Shown here piece by piece: positions 6,600-14,067 of a stretch of DNA of 15,513 nt. The translations under genes and the position numbers were made by a program. The DNA is from CAWGCE01 sp964480915 (lineage in GTDB: Bacteria; Planctomycetota; Planctomycetia; Pirellulales; Pirellulaceae). The stretch lies in NCBI GenBank assembly GCA_964480915.1, contig CAYZRS010000094.1:1-15513 (forward strand), in the 5' to 3' direction. Under the pieces are notes generated by a model, which was given only the letters and a program-made list of their open reading frames with translations, searched no databases and had not been told where the DNA came from. Each line of letters begins with the position of its first letter. Position 1 is the stretch's first letter.

Positions 6600-7175
6600 T
6601 CATCCGTGTGACATCGTCAGGGCGTTTGGACTCCATTCGTTCTTGGCAAATCCCTGGTCGAGCGGAGTGTTGCTGATGTGGTTGGTATAGTTCGACAGAA
6701 CTTTAAATGCTGTCCCGACAACGACGTCAAACACAGTTTGCTTCGTATACCCGGCAGCCAGCAGCGTTTCGACATCGCCATCCTCCAACCGGCCTCGATT
6801 CACATTGACCTTTTCTGCGAACACTCGCAGCGCTTCGAGCTTCGGATCGGCGATAGAAGTCCCGTCGCGCAGCGCCGCAATGACGTCCTCTGGCACTTTC
6901 GCCGCTTGCATGATCGACGTATGAGCCGCCATGCAATAGGTGCATCCATTCAGTCGATTGTTGGTCATCGCGACGATCTGCTGCTCGGTCGCATCCAAAC
7001 TCGATTGATTGCTAAAGATCGAACCGACGGTCTGATAAGCCTCTAACAACGCCGGAGATTCGGCCATCACGGCATGTAAATTGGGTACAAAACCGTAGGT
7101 TTTCTGACTCTTTTCCAAAAGGGGCTGGCTTCCCTCGTGGGCGGTTTCCATCGAATGGACATTGAAGTCGGTCAT
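6600..7175 (-). CDS. AhpD/carboxymuconolactone decarboxylase-like protein (alkylhydroperoxidase-type CxxC site)
   Basis: 191 residues from the ATG at 7173-7175, which has a good AGGAGAG site at 7181-7187; an upstream ATG at 7220 lacks one. The protein has the CMD/AhpD core: LDATEQQIVAMTNNRLNGCTYCMAAHT (60-86), with Cys78 and Cys81 in C-x-x-C and His85 four residues after the second cysteine, matching the catalytic CxxCxxxH of AhpD-type peroxidases; Glu64 may be the conserved upstream acid. The N-terminal YGFVPNLHAVMAESPALLEAY segment is typical of the uncharacterised peroxidase-related branch of this family. Such proteins act in the cytoplasm on hydroperoxides through a disulfide relay. It is divergent from the cytochrome c gene. 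Reductant and substrate are unknown, and the specific peroxidase activity is inference. Confidence 0.88.
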   Translation of the reverse strand: MTDFNVHSMETAHEGSQPLLEKSQKTYGFVPNLHAVMAESPALLEAYQTVGSIFSNQSSLDATEQQIVAMTNNRLNGCTYCMAAHTSIMQAAKVPEDVIAALRDGTSIADPKLEALRVFAEKVNVNRGRLEDGDVETLLAAGYTKQTVFDVVVGTAFKVLSNYTNHISNTPLDQGFAKNEWSPNALTMSHG

Positions 7176-7424
7176 CGCAACTCTCCTACTGTTTTTGGCA
7201 AATCGGTCCAAAATGGACATCAGACAAAAAGAGCCTTGCTCCTTCTCTACTTACTGACGGGGCCGCAATGGATTCCTTACCGATGTTTTATTCCCGATTC
7301 CACGACGCTTTTGCCAATCGGGCGATGGAAGCGAGACAAGGCATCTGCGGCTGCCGAAACCAGCTGTTATTATGTGGGAATCCCAACTCCGATTCTTGGC
7401 CCAACCAGACTGTGAATTTTCCCA
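7176..7424. other. Divergent intergenic region between AhpD-like and cytochrome c genes
   Basis: 249 bp that must hold the promoters of both genes. A TATTAT (7368-7373, plus strand) resembles a -10 box, but no convincing -35 precedes it. An 11-bp palindrome TGGGA-A-TCCCA lies at 7375-7385, about 45 bp before the cytochrome start, and might be an operator. Neither is strong enough to call separately. Confidence 0.3.
7181..7187 (-). promoter_or_regulatory. Ribosome binding site of the AhpD-like gene
   Basis: On the minus strand AGGAGAG lies five bases before the ATG at 7175. It selects this start over the ATG at 7220, removing 15 residues that are not part of the recognised domain. Confidence 0.7.
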
Positions 7425-9653
7425 TTGCTCCACACTTTGATCGCAAACAACTGCACCAATGATGTCCTGAGGCCGACGCAACGTCTCGTCTACCTGACGC
7501 TGTTTGGCTTCCTCGCCCTGGGTTGCCAATCCGCAACCGAACCTGAAACAGACGCGCTCCCGGCAGGCAATTTAATTTCGTCAAGCGTCGGTTTCGTTGA
7601 CGATGCGGCCTGCATCGAATGCCATGAAGAGATCCATGAGACATTTCAGCATGTCGGAATGGGACAGTCGTTTTTTTCGCCGTCGACGGATCGGAATATC
7701 GAGGATTTTGAGAATCCCCATTTCTTTCACGAGGCATCGAATCGACATTACGAGATGCTCCGCCGCGATGGCGATCTCATTCAACGCAGATACCAAATCG
7801 ACGCCGACGGGAAACCGATCAACGAAATCGAAGAAAAAGTGGATTGGATCATCGGATCAGGGAACCACGGTCGGAGTTACGTTTACCAGAACGAGAACGG
7901 GGAAATGTTCGAATTGCCATTACATTGGCACTCCGATCAATCCGAATGGGGTATGGGGCCCGGTTCGGACCACGCTAACCATTCGGGGTTTTCACGACGC
8001 ATTACGCAAGACTGCATGTTCTGCCATAACGCCTATCCAGCGTTTTCGCAGGACTCGGATCGTTTGTACCAATCCCCCTTGTTTCCACACGACCTGCCTC
8101 AGGGAATCGGTTGTCAACGTTGCCACGGCGCGGGCGAAGAGCATATTCGATGGGCCAACGGAGAACTGGACGATCTGTCATCGGAAGCCGACGACTCTCG
8201 GATCGTCAACCCAGCCAAACTTGATCAAGAGTTGCAGAATGACGTTTGCTTACAATGCCATCTCCAAACCAACAGTCGCTTTAACAGCCTGATTCGCGTC
8301 GCGGGTAACGGCTTCTACGCGTTCAAACCGGGTGCCAAGCTCAGCGACTATTTGGTCGCGGTAGATTTTCACCCGTCAAACCATCTCGAGCAACATTTTC
8401 AAATCAACCATCACGGTTACCGACTGCATCAGAGCGAGTGCTTTTTGAAAAGCGATGGAGCACTGATGTGTACGACCTGTCACAATCCACATCAGCGCGT
8501 CAGCGAAGCGGAATCGGTAAGCCACTATCGGGCGGCCTGCCTCACGTGTCACGAGGTCGAACAATGCGGAAAGCTCGACGCGATGGATCCGGTTTCCCTG
8601 GAATCTGCCGATTGCGCTGGCTGTCATATGCCCATTCGTCGGCCCAACGACGTCTTGCCGGCGAGGATGCGAGACCATCGGATTGTTCGCGACATCGGGG
8701 CGGTGCCAACGGAGATGGACCCTCCACGCCAGAGGCCGCAAATCAGCCTCTACTCGCCTCAACATAAAATGCCGCAAGCGACCGAACGATTGCACCTGGC
8801 CATGGCAAAGACCTCGACCCAACAACCGGAAGATGCCAGGGCACTAGCGACCTATTTGTCAGCCTTCCCCGCCGATACCTGCGAACCTTATTGGTTCCTA
8901 GCCGGAGCACAAATTAAGTCCAAGGACTTCAATAACGCGCTCGATACGCTCGGCTTGATCGAAACACGTTTCCCTGAAGCGACGAACAGCTTGGTTCTCA
9001 CGGGCCAGGTTCTATTGAACCTTGGCAAGTTTAGGGCAGCGAAAGAGAAACTTCTGAAAGCGATCGAAAGTGGTAACGACTCACCCGAATGCCACAGCAC
9101 TTTGGGCCAAGCGTATGCTCAGCTTGGCGAACCGCAACTCAGCAAAAAGCACTTGGAACGCGCCATCGAATTACGACCGCTCTATTTTGACGCCTTGAAT
9201 AGTGCCGGTCTTCTCAGCATGCAACAGCAGAACTTGTCGGAGGCGGCAGAGTACTTTCAACGCGCAACGGCGGTCGATCCACGCAATTCCGAAAGTTACC
9301 TCAATATGGGACTAGCGCTGCTGTACGGTGGCAAGCCGAATGAAGCGTATCGATATTGGAATCATGGCGCAGCCGAGACCGGCGCAGCCCGCTTATCAGA
9401 GGCAGTTGCCTTGGCCCAACTTCAACTCGGACAATTCGACGCTGCGCTCGCGACCGCTGCAGCTGTCAAGGGCGTCGATCCGGCGGTTCCACTCACGATC
9501 GAAGCGATCGGACAATGGCATCGAGGCGATAAAACGGCCGCCCGCCGCACGGCAAAGGCAGCGATCTCAGCGGCCAAGTCGGCAAAGAAACATGCTGAGT
9601 CACGAATCCGAGCTATCTTATTGCAGACCGTCGCTGGTTTTTCGAACGGATAA
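7425..9653 (+). CDS. Seven-heme cytochrome c lipoprotein with C-terminal TPR domain
   Basis: 742 residues. The N-terminus has a lipoprotein signal: RLVYLTLFGFLALGC with a lipobox ending at Cys34, followed by an acidic linker. Seven canonical CxxCH heme-attachment motifs follow: CIECH (63), CMFCH (197), CQRCH (230), CLQCH (275), CTTCH (349), CLTCH (372) and CAGCH (397). Many histidines between them (for example HFFHEASNRH, HWHSD, NHHGYRLH) can serve as distal ligands. From about 487 to 700 there are tetratricopeptide repeats (STLGQAYAQLGEPQLSKKHL, then ALNSAGLLSMQQQNLSEAAEYF). Known relatives are planctomycete fusions of cytochrome c554-like domains with TPRs, probably anchored on the outer face of a membrane for electron transfer or protein assembly. 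No ATG is in frame near the start; TTG at 7425 is the first start after an in-frame stop at 7413, and TTG at 7437 is an alternative. Electron donor and acceptor are unknown. Confidence 0.88.
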   Translation: MLHTLIANNCTNDVLRPTQRLVYLTLFGFLALGCQSATEPETDALPAGNLISSSVGFVDDAACIECHEEIHETFQHVGMGQSFFSPSTDRNIEDFENPHFFHEASNRHYEMLRRDGDLIQRRYQIDADGKPINEIEEKVDWIIGSGNHGRSYVYQNENGEMFELPLHWHSDQSEWGMGPGSDHANHSGFSRRITQDCMFCHNAYPAFSQDSDRLYQSPLFPHDLPQGIGCQRCHGAGEEHIRWANGELDDLSSEADDSRIVNPAKLDQELQNDVCLQCHLQTNSRFNSLIRVAGNGFYAFKPGAKLSDYLVAVDFHPSNHLEQHFQINHHGYRLHQSECFLKSDGALMCTTCHNPHQRVSEAESVSHYRAACLTCHEVEQCGKLDAMDPVSLESADCAGCHMPIRRPNDVLPARMRDHRIVRDIGAVPTEMDPPRQRPQISLYSPQHKMPQATERLHLAMAKTSTQQPEDARALATYLSAFPADTCEPYWFLAGAQIKSKDFNNALDTLGLIETRFPEATNSLVLTGQVLLNLGKFRAAKEKLLKAIESGNDSPECHSTLGQAYAQLGEPQLSKKHLERAIELRPLYFDALNSAGLLSMQQQNLSEAAEYFQRATAVDPRNSESYLNMGLALLYGGKPNEAYRYWNHGAAETGAARLSEAVALAQLQLGQFDAALATAAAVKGVDPAVPLTIEAIGQWHRGDKTAARRTAKAAISAAKSAKKHAESRIRAILLQTVAGFSNG

Positions 9654-9659
9654 AACCAG
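9634..9659. terminator. Stem-loop between convergent genes, possible transcript end
   Basis: CTGGTTTT (9634-9641) pairs perfectly with AAAACCAG (9652-9659) over a 10-base loop and overlaps the TAA of the cytochrome gene. The gene on the other strand ends 22 bp further on, so a shared transcript end would make sense. There is no T-run after the stem on either strand, so it is not a classical intrinsic terminator. Confidence 0.3.
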
Positions 9660-9680
9660 ATTGCAACGAACAGGCCAACA

Positions 9681-10598
9681 CTACGGCATCACTTCGATGG
9701 AATCGAAGATGGGCACTTCGCCGTGAAACAGTGGCGCGGTCGCGAAGATGGAGTAGGTGTCACTGCCGTCGCGCCCATAGACTTCCAATTGTCCATGAAA
9801 TTCTGGCTGAGTGCCGAGCCTGAAGCCATCATTGCCTTTCCCTAAGTCAACTTTGATATCTTCGTAGAAATTCGATTCGAGTAGGCTCACGGTGTCCCTG
9901 CCAGCTCCCGCCTTGATGTGTGAATTACCGTTGACTTCGCAACCTCCGATGCTGATGTTGTCGATCCCGCCTCCAGTCGTGATGCGCATCCCATCAAGAA
10001 TTCGCGAATTGCCAAGCTGCACGGTGTTGTGAAACCCGCTGGGTAAGGTCGCCGCTTTGTTCGTCGAGCGGATCGTCAGTTCTTCGTTAAAGTCGGTGAA
10101 CACCAGCACGGACCACTCCACATTGATGCGGGCTCGACCCATGTCGACTCCCGTAAAACGCACCTGATCAATCCCCGCATTCCCCTTGGCATGGTAGTTG
10201 TCAAAAGAGGCGGACGCCGAGTAGATGTAGTCATCGCCGGTGCCACCATTGATCACAGCTCGGTTGGCGTGGATTCCATTCACCGAAACGTCATCGTTGC
10301 CACCTTTCAAAACAATCCGCAAGCGATTCACCGACCTGTCAGTGCCTAGGTCGGGCAGGACGTGACTGTCGGCGGTCACTCCCTCGTAAGTCACCGTAGT
10401 GCCATCCTGCCCGATGACCAAAATTTCGTCATTGGCGGTGCGAATAACGCCAATGGTGTTGTCCAGATCATCGCCAATGAGCGTGAGATTATCACCTGAC
10501 GTAGAGATCTTTACATCGCCCGCCAGCATTCGGCGAGATTCGAGCTGTTCCAGATCGAATTCTAAGGGGCGACCGGTGCGACAACGTTGATTTGACAT
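9681..10598 (-). CDS. Exported protein with LEPRxLL-like N-terminal motif and calcium-binding-like repeats
   Basis: 305 residues. Near the N-terminus, LEQLESRRMLAGDV (16-29) is a variant of the planctomycete LEPRxLL motif, which is found at the start of large exported or surface proteins and is followed here by the beginning of the mature chain. The rest is beta-rich with imperfect repeats of GG-x-G-D-D type: KGGNDDVSVNG, GGTGDDYIY, GKGNDGFRLG and GRDGSDTYS. These resemble RTX-like calcium-binding turns, and a beta-helix or stacked sheet fold is likely. No catalytic motif was seen. The ATG at 10596-10598 has a GAGGT site six bases upstream. It follows the kinase gene on the same strand (114 bp gap containing structured element copy B), so kinase control or co-expression is possible. 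Function as a surface or matrix protein is inference from family. Confidence 0.8.
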   Translation of the reverse strand: MSNQRCRTGRPLEFDLEQLESRRMLAGDVKISTSGDNLTLIGDDLDNTIGVIRTANDEILVIGQDGTTVTYEGVTADSHVLPDLGTDRSVNRLRIVLKGGNDDVSVNGIHANRAVINGGTGDDYIYSASASFDNYHAKGNAGIDQVRFTGVDMGRARINVEWSVLVFTDFNEELTIRSTNKAATLPSGFHNTVQLGNSRILDGMRITTGGGIDNISIGGCEVNGNSHIKAGAGRDTVSLLESNFYEDIKVDLGKGNDGFRLGTQPEFHGQLEVYGRDGSDTYSIFATAPLFHGEVPIFDSIEVMP

Positions 10599-10639
10599 GC
10601 GAGTACCTCATGGGAGTCATGGAATTCTTGGCTCTAGTA

Positions 10640-10694
10640 AGGAACACGTAGAAGGAGCGGACAACTCCTATGTCAAAATGCCGAAAACGCCGGC
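10640..10694 (-). repeat. Two-hairpin structured intergenic element, copy B
   Basis: On the plus strand it reads AGGAACACGTAG, a 20-base variable part, GTCAAAATGCC, then GAAAACGCCGGC. Hairpin 1 is ACGTAG (10646-10651) with CTATGT (10668-10673, one G-U pair), continued by GAG/CTC inside. Hairpin 2 is GCCG/CGGC (10680-10683 with 10691-10694) around loop AAAACGC. In copy A the loop-closing pair is A-T instead of G-C, so pairing is kept. It lies 41 bp before the LEPRxLL-like gene and 18 bp after the kinase stop, and is in the same orientation to its neighbours as copy A. Confidence 0.6.
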
Positions 10695-10697
10695 CGC

Positions 10698-10714
10698 AGT
10701 CGCAAGCGGCGACT
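10698..10714 (-). terminator. Stem-loop at the kinase stop codon
   Basis: AGTCGC (10698-10703) pairs with GCGACT (10709-10714) over a 5-base loop. It overlaps the kinase stop codon (10713-10715). On the minus strand a GC-rich stretch and then TTTT follow, but the Ts are some 14 bases away, so classical termination is doubtful. Confidence 0.3.
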
Positions 10715-13343
10715 AGGGCGCCGGTTGAGATCGCAAAGTGGCGATTTTAGAGCGAATTTCGGCAGTTTTTTCATGGTCCGACCCGAAAGATGCTTCATAC
10801 GATTGGAGTAACTCTTCGTAAAGCGGCAAGCAACTGGTAAGGTTCTGAGCTGATTCGTGAATTTTGGCCAGTTCGAGCAGCGCCGAGAGCGTCCGTGGGT
10901 TCGACTCGCCCAACGTTTCTCGGCGAATTTTCAGTGCCTCTTGCATGAATTCGGTTGCCAGGCCCCACTCTTCCAACTGAGCATGGACTCGTCCCATATG
11001 CACAATGGAAATTGTCGTATCAAAATGTTCGCGGCCCAGGACTTTGGTTTTGCGCGCCAGGACATCTTCAAATATTTGTGCCGCTTCGTCGCAGCGGCCT
11101 TGGTCGAATCTTAAGTTACCCAGCATCGAATTCGCGGTCAGTATCGTCGGGTGATCGGTTGGCAGCTGCTCTTCGAACACGGCAACGGCAGACAACAACT
11201 CGGTTTCCGCTTCCTCCAGCCGCCCCAATTCACTCAGCATCGATCCTAGATTTACCCGCAGGATGGCCAGTTGTGGGTTATTAGATCGCAGTCGCAACGA
11301 TTGGCTGGCAACAACGGCTCGCAAGATAGGAACCGCTTTCTCAGCACGGCCCGTTTCCGAGTAGAGGCTGGCCAACGCATTCTTGGCCAGCTCAACCATC
11401 GCCTTCGCCTCGTGCTCGCTTGCTAATTCAATGACTTTCAGCAACGTCGTTTCCGCCTCTGCCGCCTCTCCTTCTTTCAGCTTGGCTCCACTCAACACGA
11501 CCATCGCATAGCAGCTTCTTTCGACATCCCATTCCGGATCGCCCTCGTCGCGAGCTTTGTCATACAACTCGACCGCTTCGCCCGCCAGTTGCTTAGCCTC
11601 TGCAAAACGACTTGTAAACTTGCAAAGATCGGCAAGGCGAGTTAGCAGAATCGCGGTGTTCACGTCGTTTCCATTTTGCCGGCTAAATTCAAGGTTTTGC
11701 CGAAGCAAATGCTCCGCCTCCGCAAACTTACCTTGTTTCATTAGCACCACAGCGCGCGTGCTGCGACTGGCAACATTCTCAATTGTCGATTCCGACGTTT
11801 CGTCATCGGACGAGATGACGGGTTGAGCCTCGTCAATCAATTCCATTTCTACGAGTCCCGCCGAGAGCGCATCACGGATCGCCGCTTCCAATCGCGGATC
11901 AGACGGTGGCTCTTTTTCCAGCAGCCCGATCGCATATTCCAACACTTCACGAAGCGTCGCGTGGTTGCCCAAGAGTCCTGGCGCACCGCTGGAAAGAACG
12001 CGTCGATAAAAGTCGCTCGTCTCTTTGGCAAAAGCGGCTTCCTCCAGCGCTCTTTCCCGTTGCCGGTTGGCCACAACGGCTTGCCAGGAAGTGGTGGCGA
12101 TCCCGCCCACCAGCATCAACACGGCCGCACAACATCCGGCGACCAGGCCACGGTTCCTTTTGGCAAACTTGCGAATCTGATACACCGTCGACGCGGGGCG
12201 CGCGAGAATTGGCTCGTCCGACAAATAGCGACGAATATCTCCTGCCAGATCGGCCGCGGAGGCGTAGCGCCGCTCTGGCTGTTTCTCCAGCGCTTTGAAG
12301 ACGATCGTCGTGAGGTCGTCACGGCGCTCTCGCACCCCGCTGGAAATGCCTGATGGCTCCGATTCGGCGATCGTTTTGGCAGCGGCGACCAGCGACTTCC
12401 CCGCCAAGTCATACGGCAGACGATCGGTCAGCATTTCGTAAAGAATCACACCGAGCGAATAGACGTCCGAGCGCGTGTCGACACGGTCGAGCCGACCCCC
12501 GACCTGCTCCGGACTCATGTAAGGAAGGGTGCCAACCAATTGCCCAGCTTCTGTAAGCATGGTCGAAGCAAGCAAATCCGATTCGGTCGCTCGAGCGACT
12601 CCAAAATCAAGAATCTTCGGCGACGCACCAACCGATGGCGATGACGTAGTACTTTCGGAGGCAGTGGCGCCGCCCGACGATCCATCCGTACGGATGAGAA
12701 TATTCCCCGGCTTAAGATCGCGATGAATGACGCCCTTTTGATGAGCATAATGAACGGCGTCCACAATTTTCGCGAACAGTAACAGCCGCGATCGCTGCGA
12801 GGGATTTGATTCGCTTAAGTGCTGAGCAAGATCGACACCTTCAATAAATTCCATCGCGAAAAATGGTCGCTGCGTCTCACCATCCTGATGAACACCGGCC
12901 TCATAGATTTGCGCAATCCCAGGGTGCTGCAACCTTCCGAGCATCGACGCTTCCAAGTCAAATCGACGCAATAATTTGCGAGAGATCAGCCCCGGACGAA
13001 TGACCTTGACGGCCACGGTGCGCGAAGGCGAATCCTGTTTCGCCAGGTACACGAGCCCCATGCCACCACGTCCGATTCGTCGAATGATCTGATATTGTCC
13101 GATCCGTTGCGGAGGAACGTCATCTGACGATTCCCATTCGGGCACACTCAACGGCGTAATCATCGGCCGATCGAGAACGTGGCAATCGTCGTCTTCATGC
13201 TGCGCCAGGAGTTCGCGTACCTCCTCAAGCAACTTGCGATCTTCGCCACATGCTTCCGCCAGAAAGTCATCGCGACGGGTCGCTTCTAGGGTACGAGCCT
13301 GTTCAAACAACTCGCTGATCTCTTGAAAACGTTCATTCATCAT
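10713..13343 (-). CDS. Membrane Ser/Thr protein kinase with C-terminal TPR domain (PknB/Hanks type)
   Basis: 876 residues. Residues 1-55 are the N-terminal segment usual in planctomycete kinases (FLAEACGED, EEVRELLAQHE). The kinase domain spans about 84-375 with all motifs: glycine loop GRGGMG (91-96), catalytic Lys113 in VAVKVI, Glu131, HRDLKPGN (207-214) with Asp209 and Asn214, DFG (246-248) and YMSPEQ (275-280). A transmembrane helix lies at about 399-418 (GLVAGCCAAVLMLVGGIATT). The remainder is a long TPR array of the 42-residue kinesin-light-chain type (for example TANSMLGNLRFDQGRCDEAA). The kinase domain is cytoplasmic, so the TPRs should be periplasmic and could sense a ligand or protein. 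A Ser/Thr/Gly-rich insert (about 219-241) sits between the catalytic loop and DFG. The start overlaps the sigma factor gene by 11 bp. Substrates are unknown; the sigma factor is an obvious candidate. Confidence 0.95.
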   Translation of the reverse strand: MMNERFQEISELFEQARTLEATRRDDFLAEACGEDRKLLEEVRELLAQHEDDDCHVLDRPMITPLSVPEWESSDDVPPQRIGQYQIIRRIGRGGMGLVYLAKQDSPSRTVAVKVIRPGLISRKLLRRFDLEASMLGRLQHPGIAQIYEAGVHQDGETQRPFFAMEFIEGVDLAQHLSESNPSQRSRLLLFAKIVDAVHYAHQKGVIHRDLKPGNILIRTDGSSGGATASESTTSSPSVGASPKILDFGVARATESDLLASTMLTEAGQLVGTLPYMSPEQVGGRLDRVDTRSDVYSLGVILYEMLTDRLPYDLAGKSLVAAAKTIAESEPSGISSGVRERRDDLTTIVFKALEKQPERRYASAADLAGDIRRYLSDEPILARPASTVYQIRKFAKRNRGLVAGCCAAVLMLVGGIATTSWQAVVANRQRERALEEAAFAKETSDFYRRVLSSGAPGLLGNHATLREVLEYAIGLLEKEPPSDPRLEAAIRDALSAGLVEMELIDEAQPVISSDDETSESTIENVASRSTRAVVLMKQGKFAEAEHLLRQNLEFSRQNGNDVNTAILLTRLADLCKFTSRFAEAKQLAGEAVELYDKARDEGDPEWDVERSCYAMVVLSGAKLKEGEAAEAETTLLKVIELASEHEAKAMVELAKNALASLYSETGRAEKAVPILRAVVASQSLRLRSNNPQLAILRVNLGSMLSELGRLEEAETELLSAVAVFEEQLPTDHPTILTANSMLGNLRFDQGRCDEAAQIFEDVLARKTKVLGREHFDTTISIVHMGRVHAQLEEWGLATEFMQEALKIRRETLGESNPRTLSALLELAKIHESAQNLTSCLPLYEELLQSYEASFGSDHEKTAEIRSKIATLRSQPAP

Positions 13344-13881
13344 CGTTCCCCGCCATCTGCTTCTTCAGCCATGCTCGGGCGAAATACCAATCCGCCTCTG
13401 CGGTTTTCGGTGAGATTTGCAACTCCTGTGCTGCTTCTGCGGTCGTCAGTCCTCCGAAAAATCGCAGTTCGACGACTCGTGCCTTCCGCGGGTCGAGTTC
13501 CGCCAATCGTTCCAGCGCATCATTTAGGACAAGCACGTCGAATTCTTGGTTCTTGCCAACAACCGCCGATGACATGGTCACCCGTTTCCATCCACCGCCT
13601 CGCTTCTGGGCGAAACTTTGGCGAGCATGATCGACGAGTATTTGTCGCATGGCCAGCGCTGCGACTGCTTGAAAGTGGGATCGATCACGAAACTGAAACG
13701 GCTGGGACACATTCTCTAGCTTCAAGAATGCCTCGTTCACAAGCGCCGTGGGCTGCAAAGTATGATCTTTGCGCTCCCGGCTCAAGTAGCTTGCCGCAAG
13801 TCGACGCAGTGAAGCGTGCGCCACTTGAAACAACTCCGACACCCGATCGTCGGCACTCCCTGACGGACTCGAGTGATCCAT
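13333..13881 (-). CDS. ECF-type RNA polymerase sigma factor (PF07638 planctomycete group)
   Basis: 182 residues from the ATG at 13879-13881. The sigma2 region includes LRRLAASYLSRERKDHTLQPTALVNEAFLKL (25-55); HTLQPTALVNEA is the hallmark of the Sigma70_ECF (PF07638) group enriched in planctomycetes and acidobacteria. HFQAVAALAMRQILVDHAR (69-87) follows. The sigma4 helix-turn-helix is DPRKARVVELRFFGGLTTAEAAQELQISPKTAEADWYFARAWL (130-172), where the second helix reads -35 elements. This group usually lacks an anti-sigma factor and is encoded next to a Ser/Thr kinase, as here: the sigma stop lies 11 bp inside the kinase gene, so translation is likely coupled. Activation by phosphorylation is inference. 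A longer start at 13974 would add 31 residues without a domain. No clear promoter was seen upstream. Confidence 0.93.
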   Translation of the reverse strand: MDHSSPSGSADDRVSELFQVAHASLRRLAASYLSRERKDHTLQPTALVNEAFLKLENVSQPFQFRDRSHFQAVAALAMRQILVDHARQSFAQKRGGGWKRVTMSSAVVGKNQEFDVLVLNDALERLAELDPRKARVVELRFFGGLTTAEAAQELQISPKTAEADWYFARAWLKKQMAGNDDE

Positions 13882-14067
13882 GGTGAATTCCCAAGAAGAT
13901 GTTACCGCTAGGAGTGTGACTTTGAGACGGTAAATCGAAGTCCATTGCAACCGCGAACTCCTCCGACCAACCACGGCCCGATTCTACACGGTCGCGGATC
14001 GAAAATCGTTTCCGGGAAGCCAAGACTTAAAAGAAACGCTGACAGCTTGCCAGCTCCCGCCTCCGGT
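13882..14067. other. Intergenic region between the reductase and sigma factor genes
   Basis: 186 bp containing the sigma factor promoter and the reductase 3' end. An imperfect hairpin (13995-14014, CGGA...TCCG with an inner CGA/TCG) lies mid-region. A weak terminator candidate is listed separately. No convincing ECF or sigma-70 promoter was recognised. Confidence 0.4.
14029..14054 (-). terminator. Weak candidate terminator of the reductase gene
   Basis: On the minus strand GCTGGCAAGCTGTCAGC (14038-14054) can form a 4-bp stem, one mismatch and two more pairs, and is followed by GTTTCTTTT. It starts 14 bp after the reductase stop. The stem is short, so this is a tentative call. Confidence 0.3.

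Noticed and set aside
10639..10680. Reading the element's minus strand as a sigma-70 promoter (TTGACA-like box)
   Set aside because: TTGAC is present in both copies, but the distance to the conserved CTACGTGT block differs (14 and 20 bases) and no -10 box fits both.
11823..12353. Open plus-strand frame opposite the kinase gene
   Set aside because: It mirrors the kinase coding sequence, lacks any motif and has no upstream signals.
13882..13974. 31-residue extension of the sigma factor
   Set aside because: PF07638 proteins normally begin close to the sigma2 region; the extra residues have no support.
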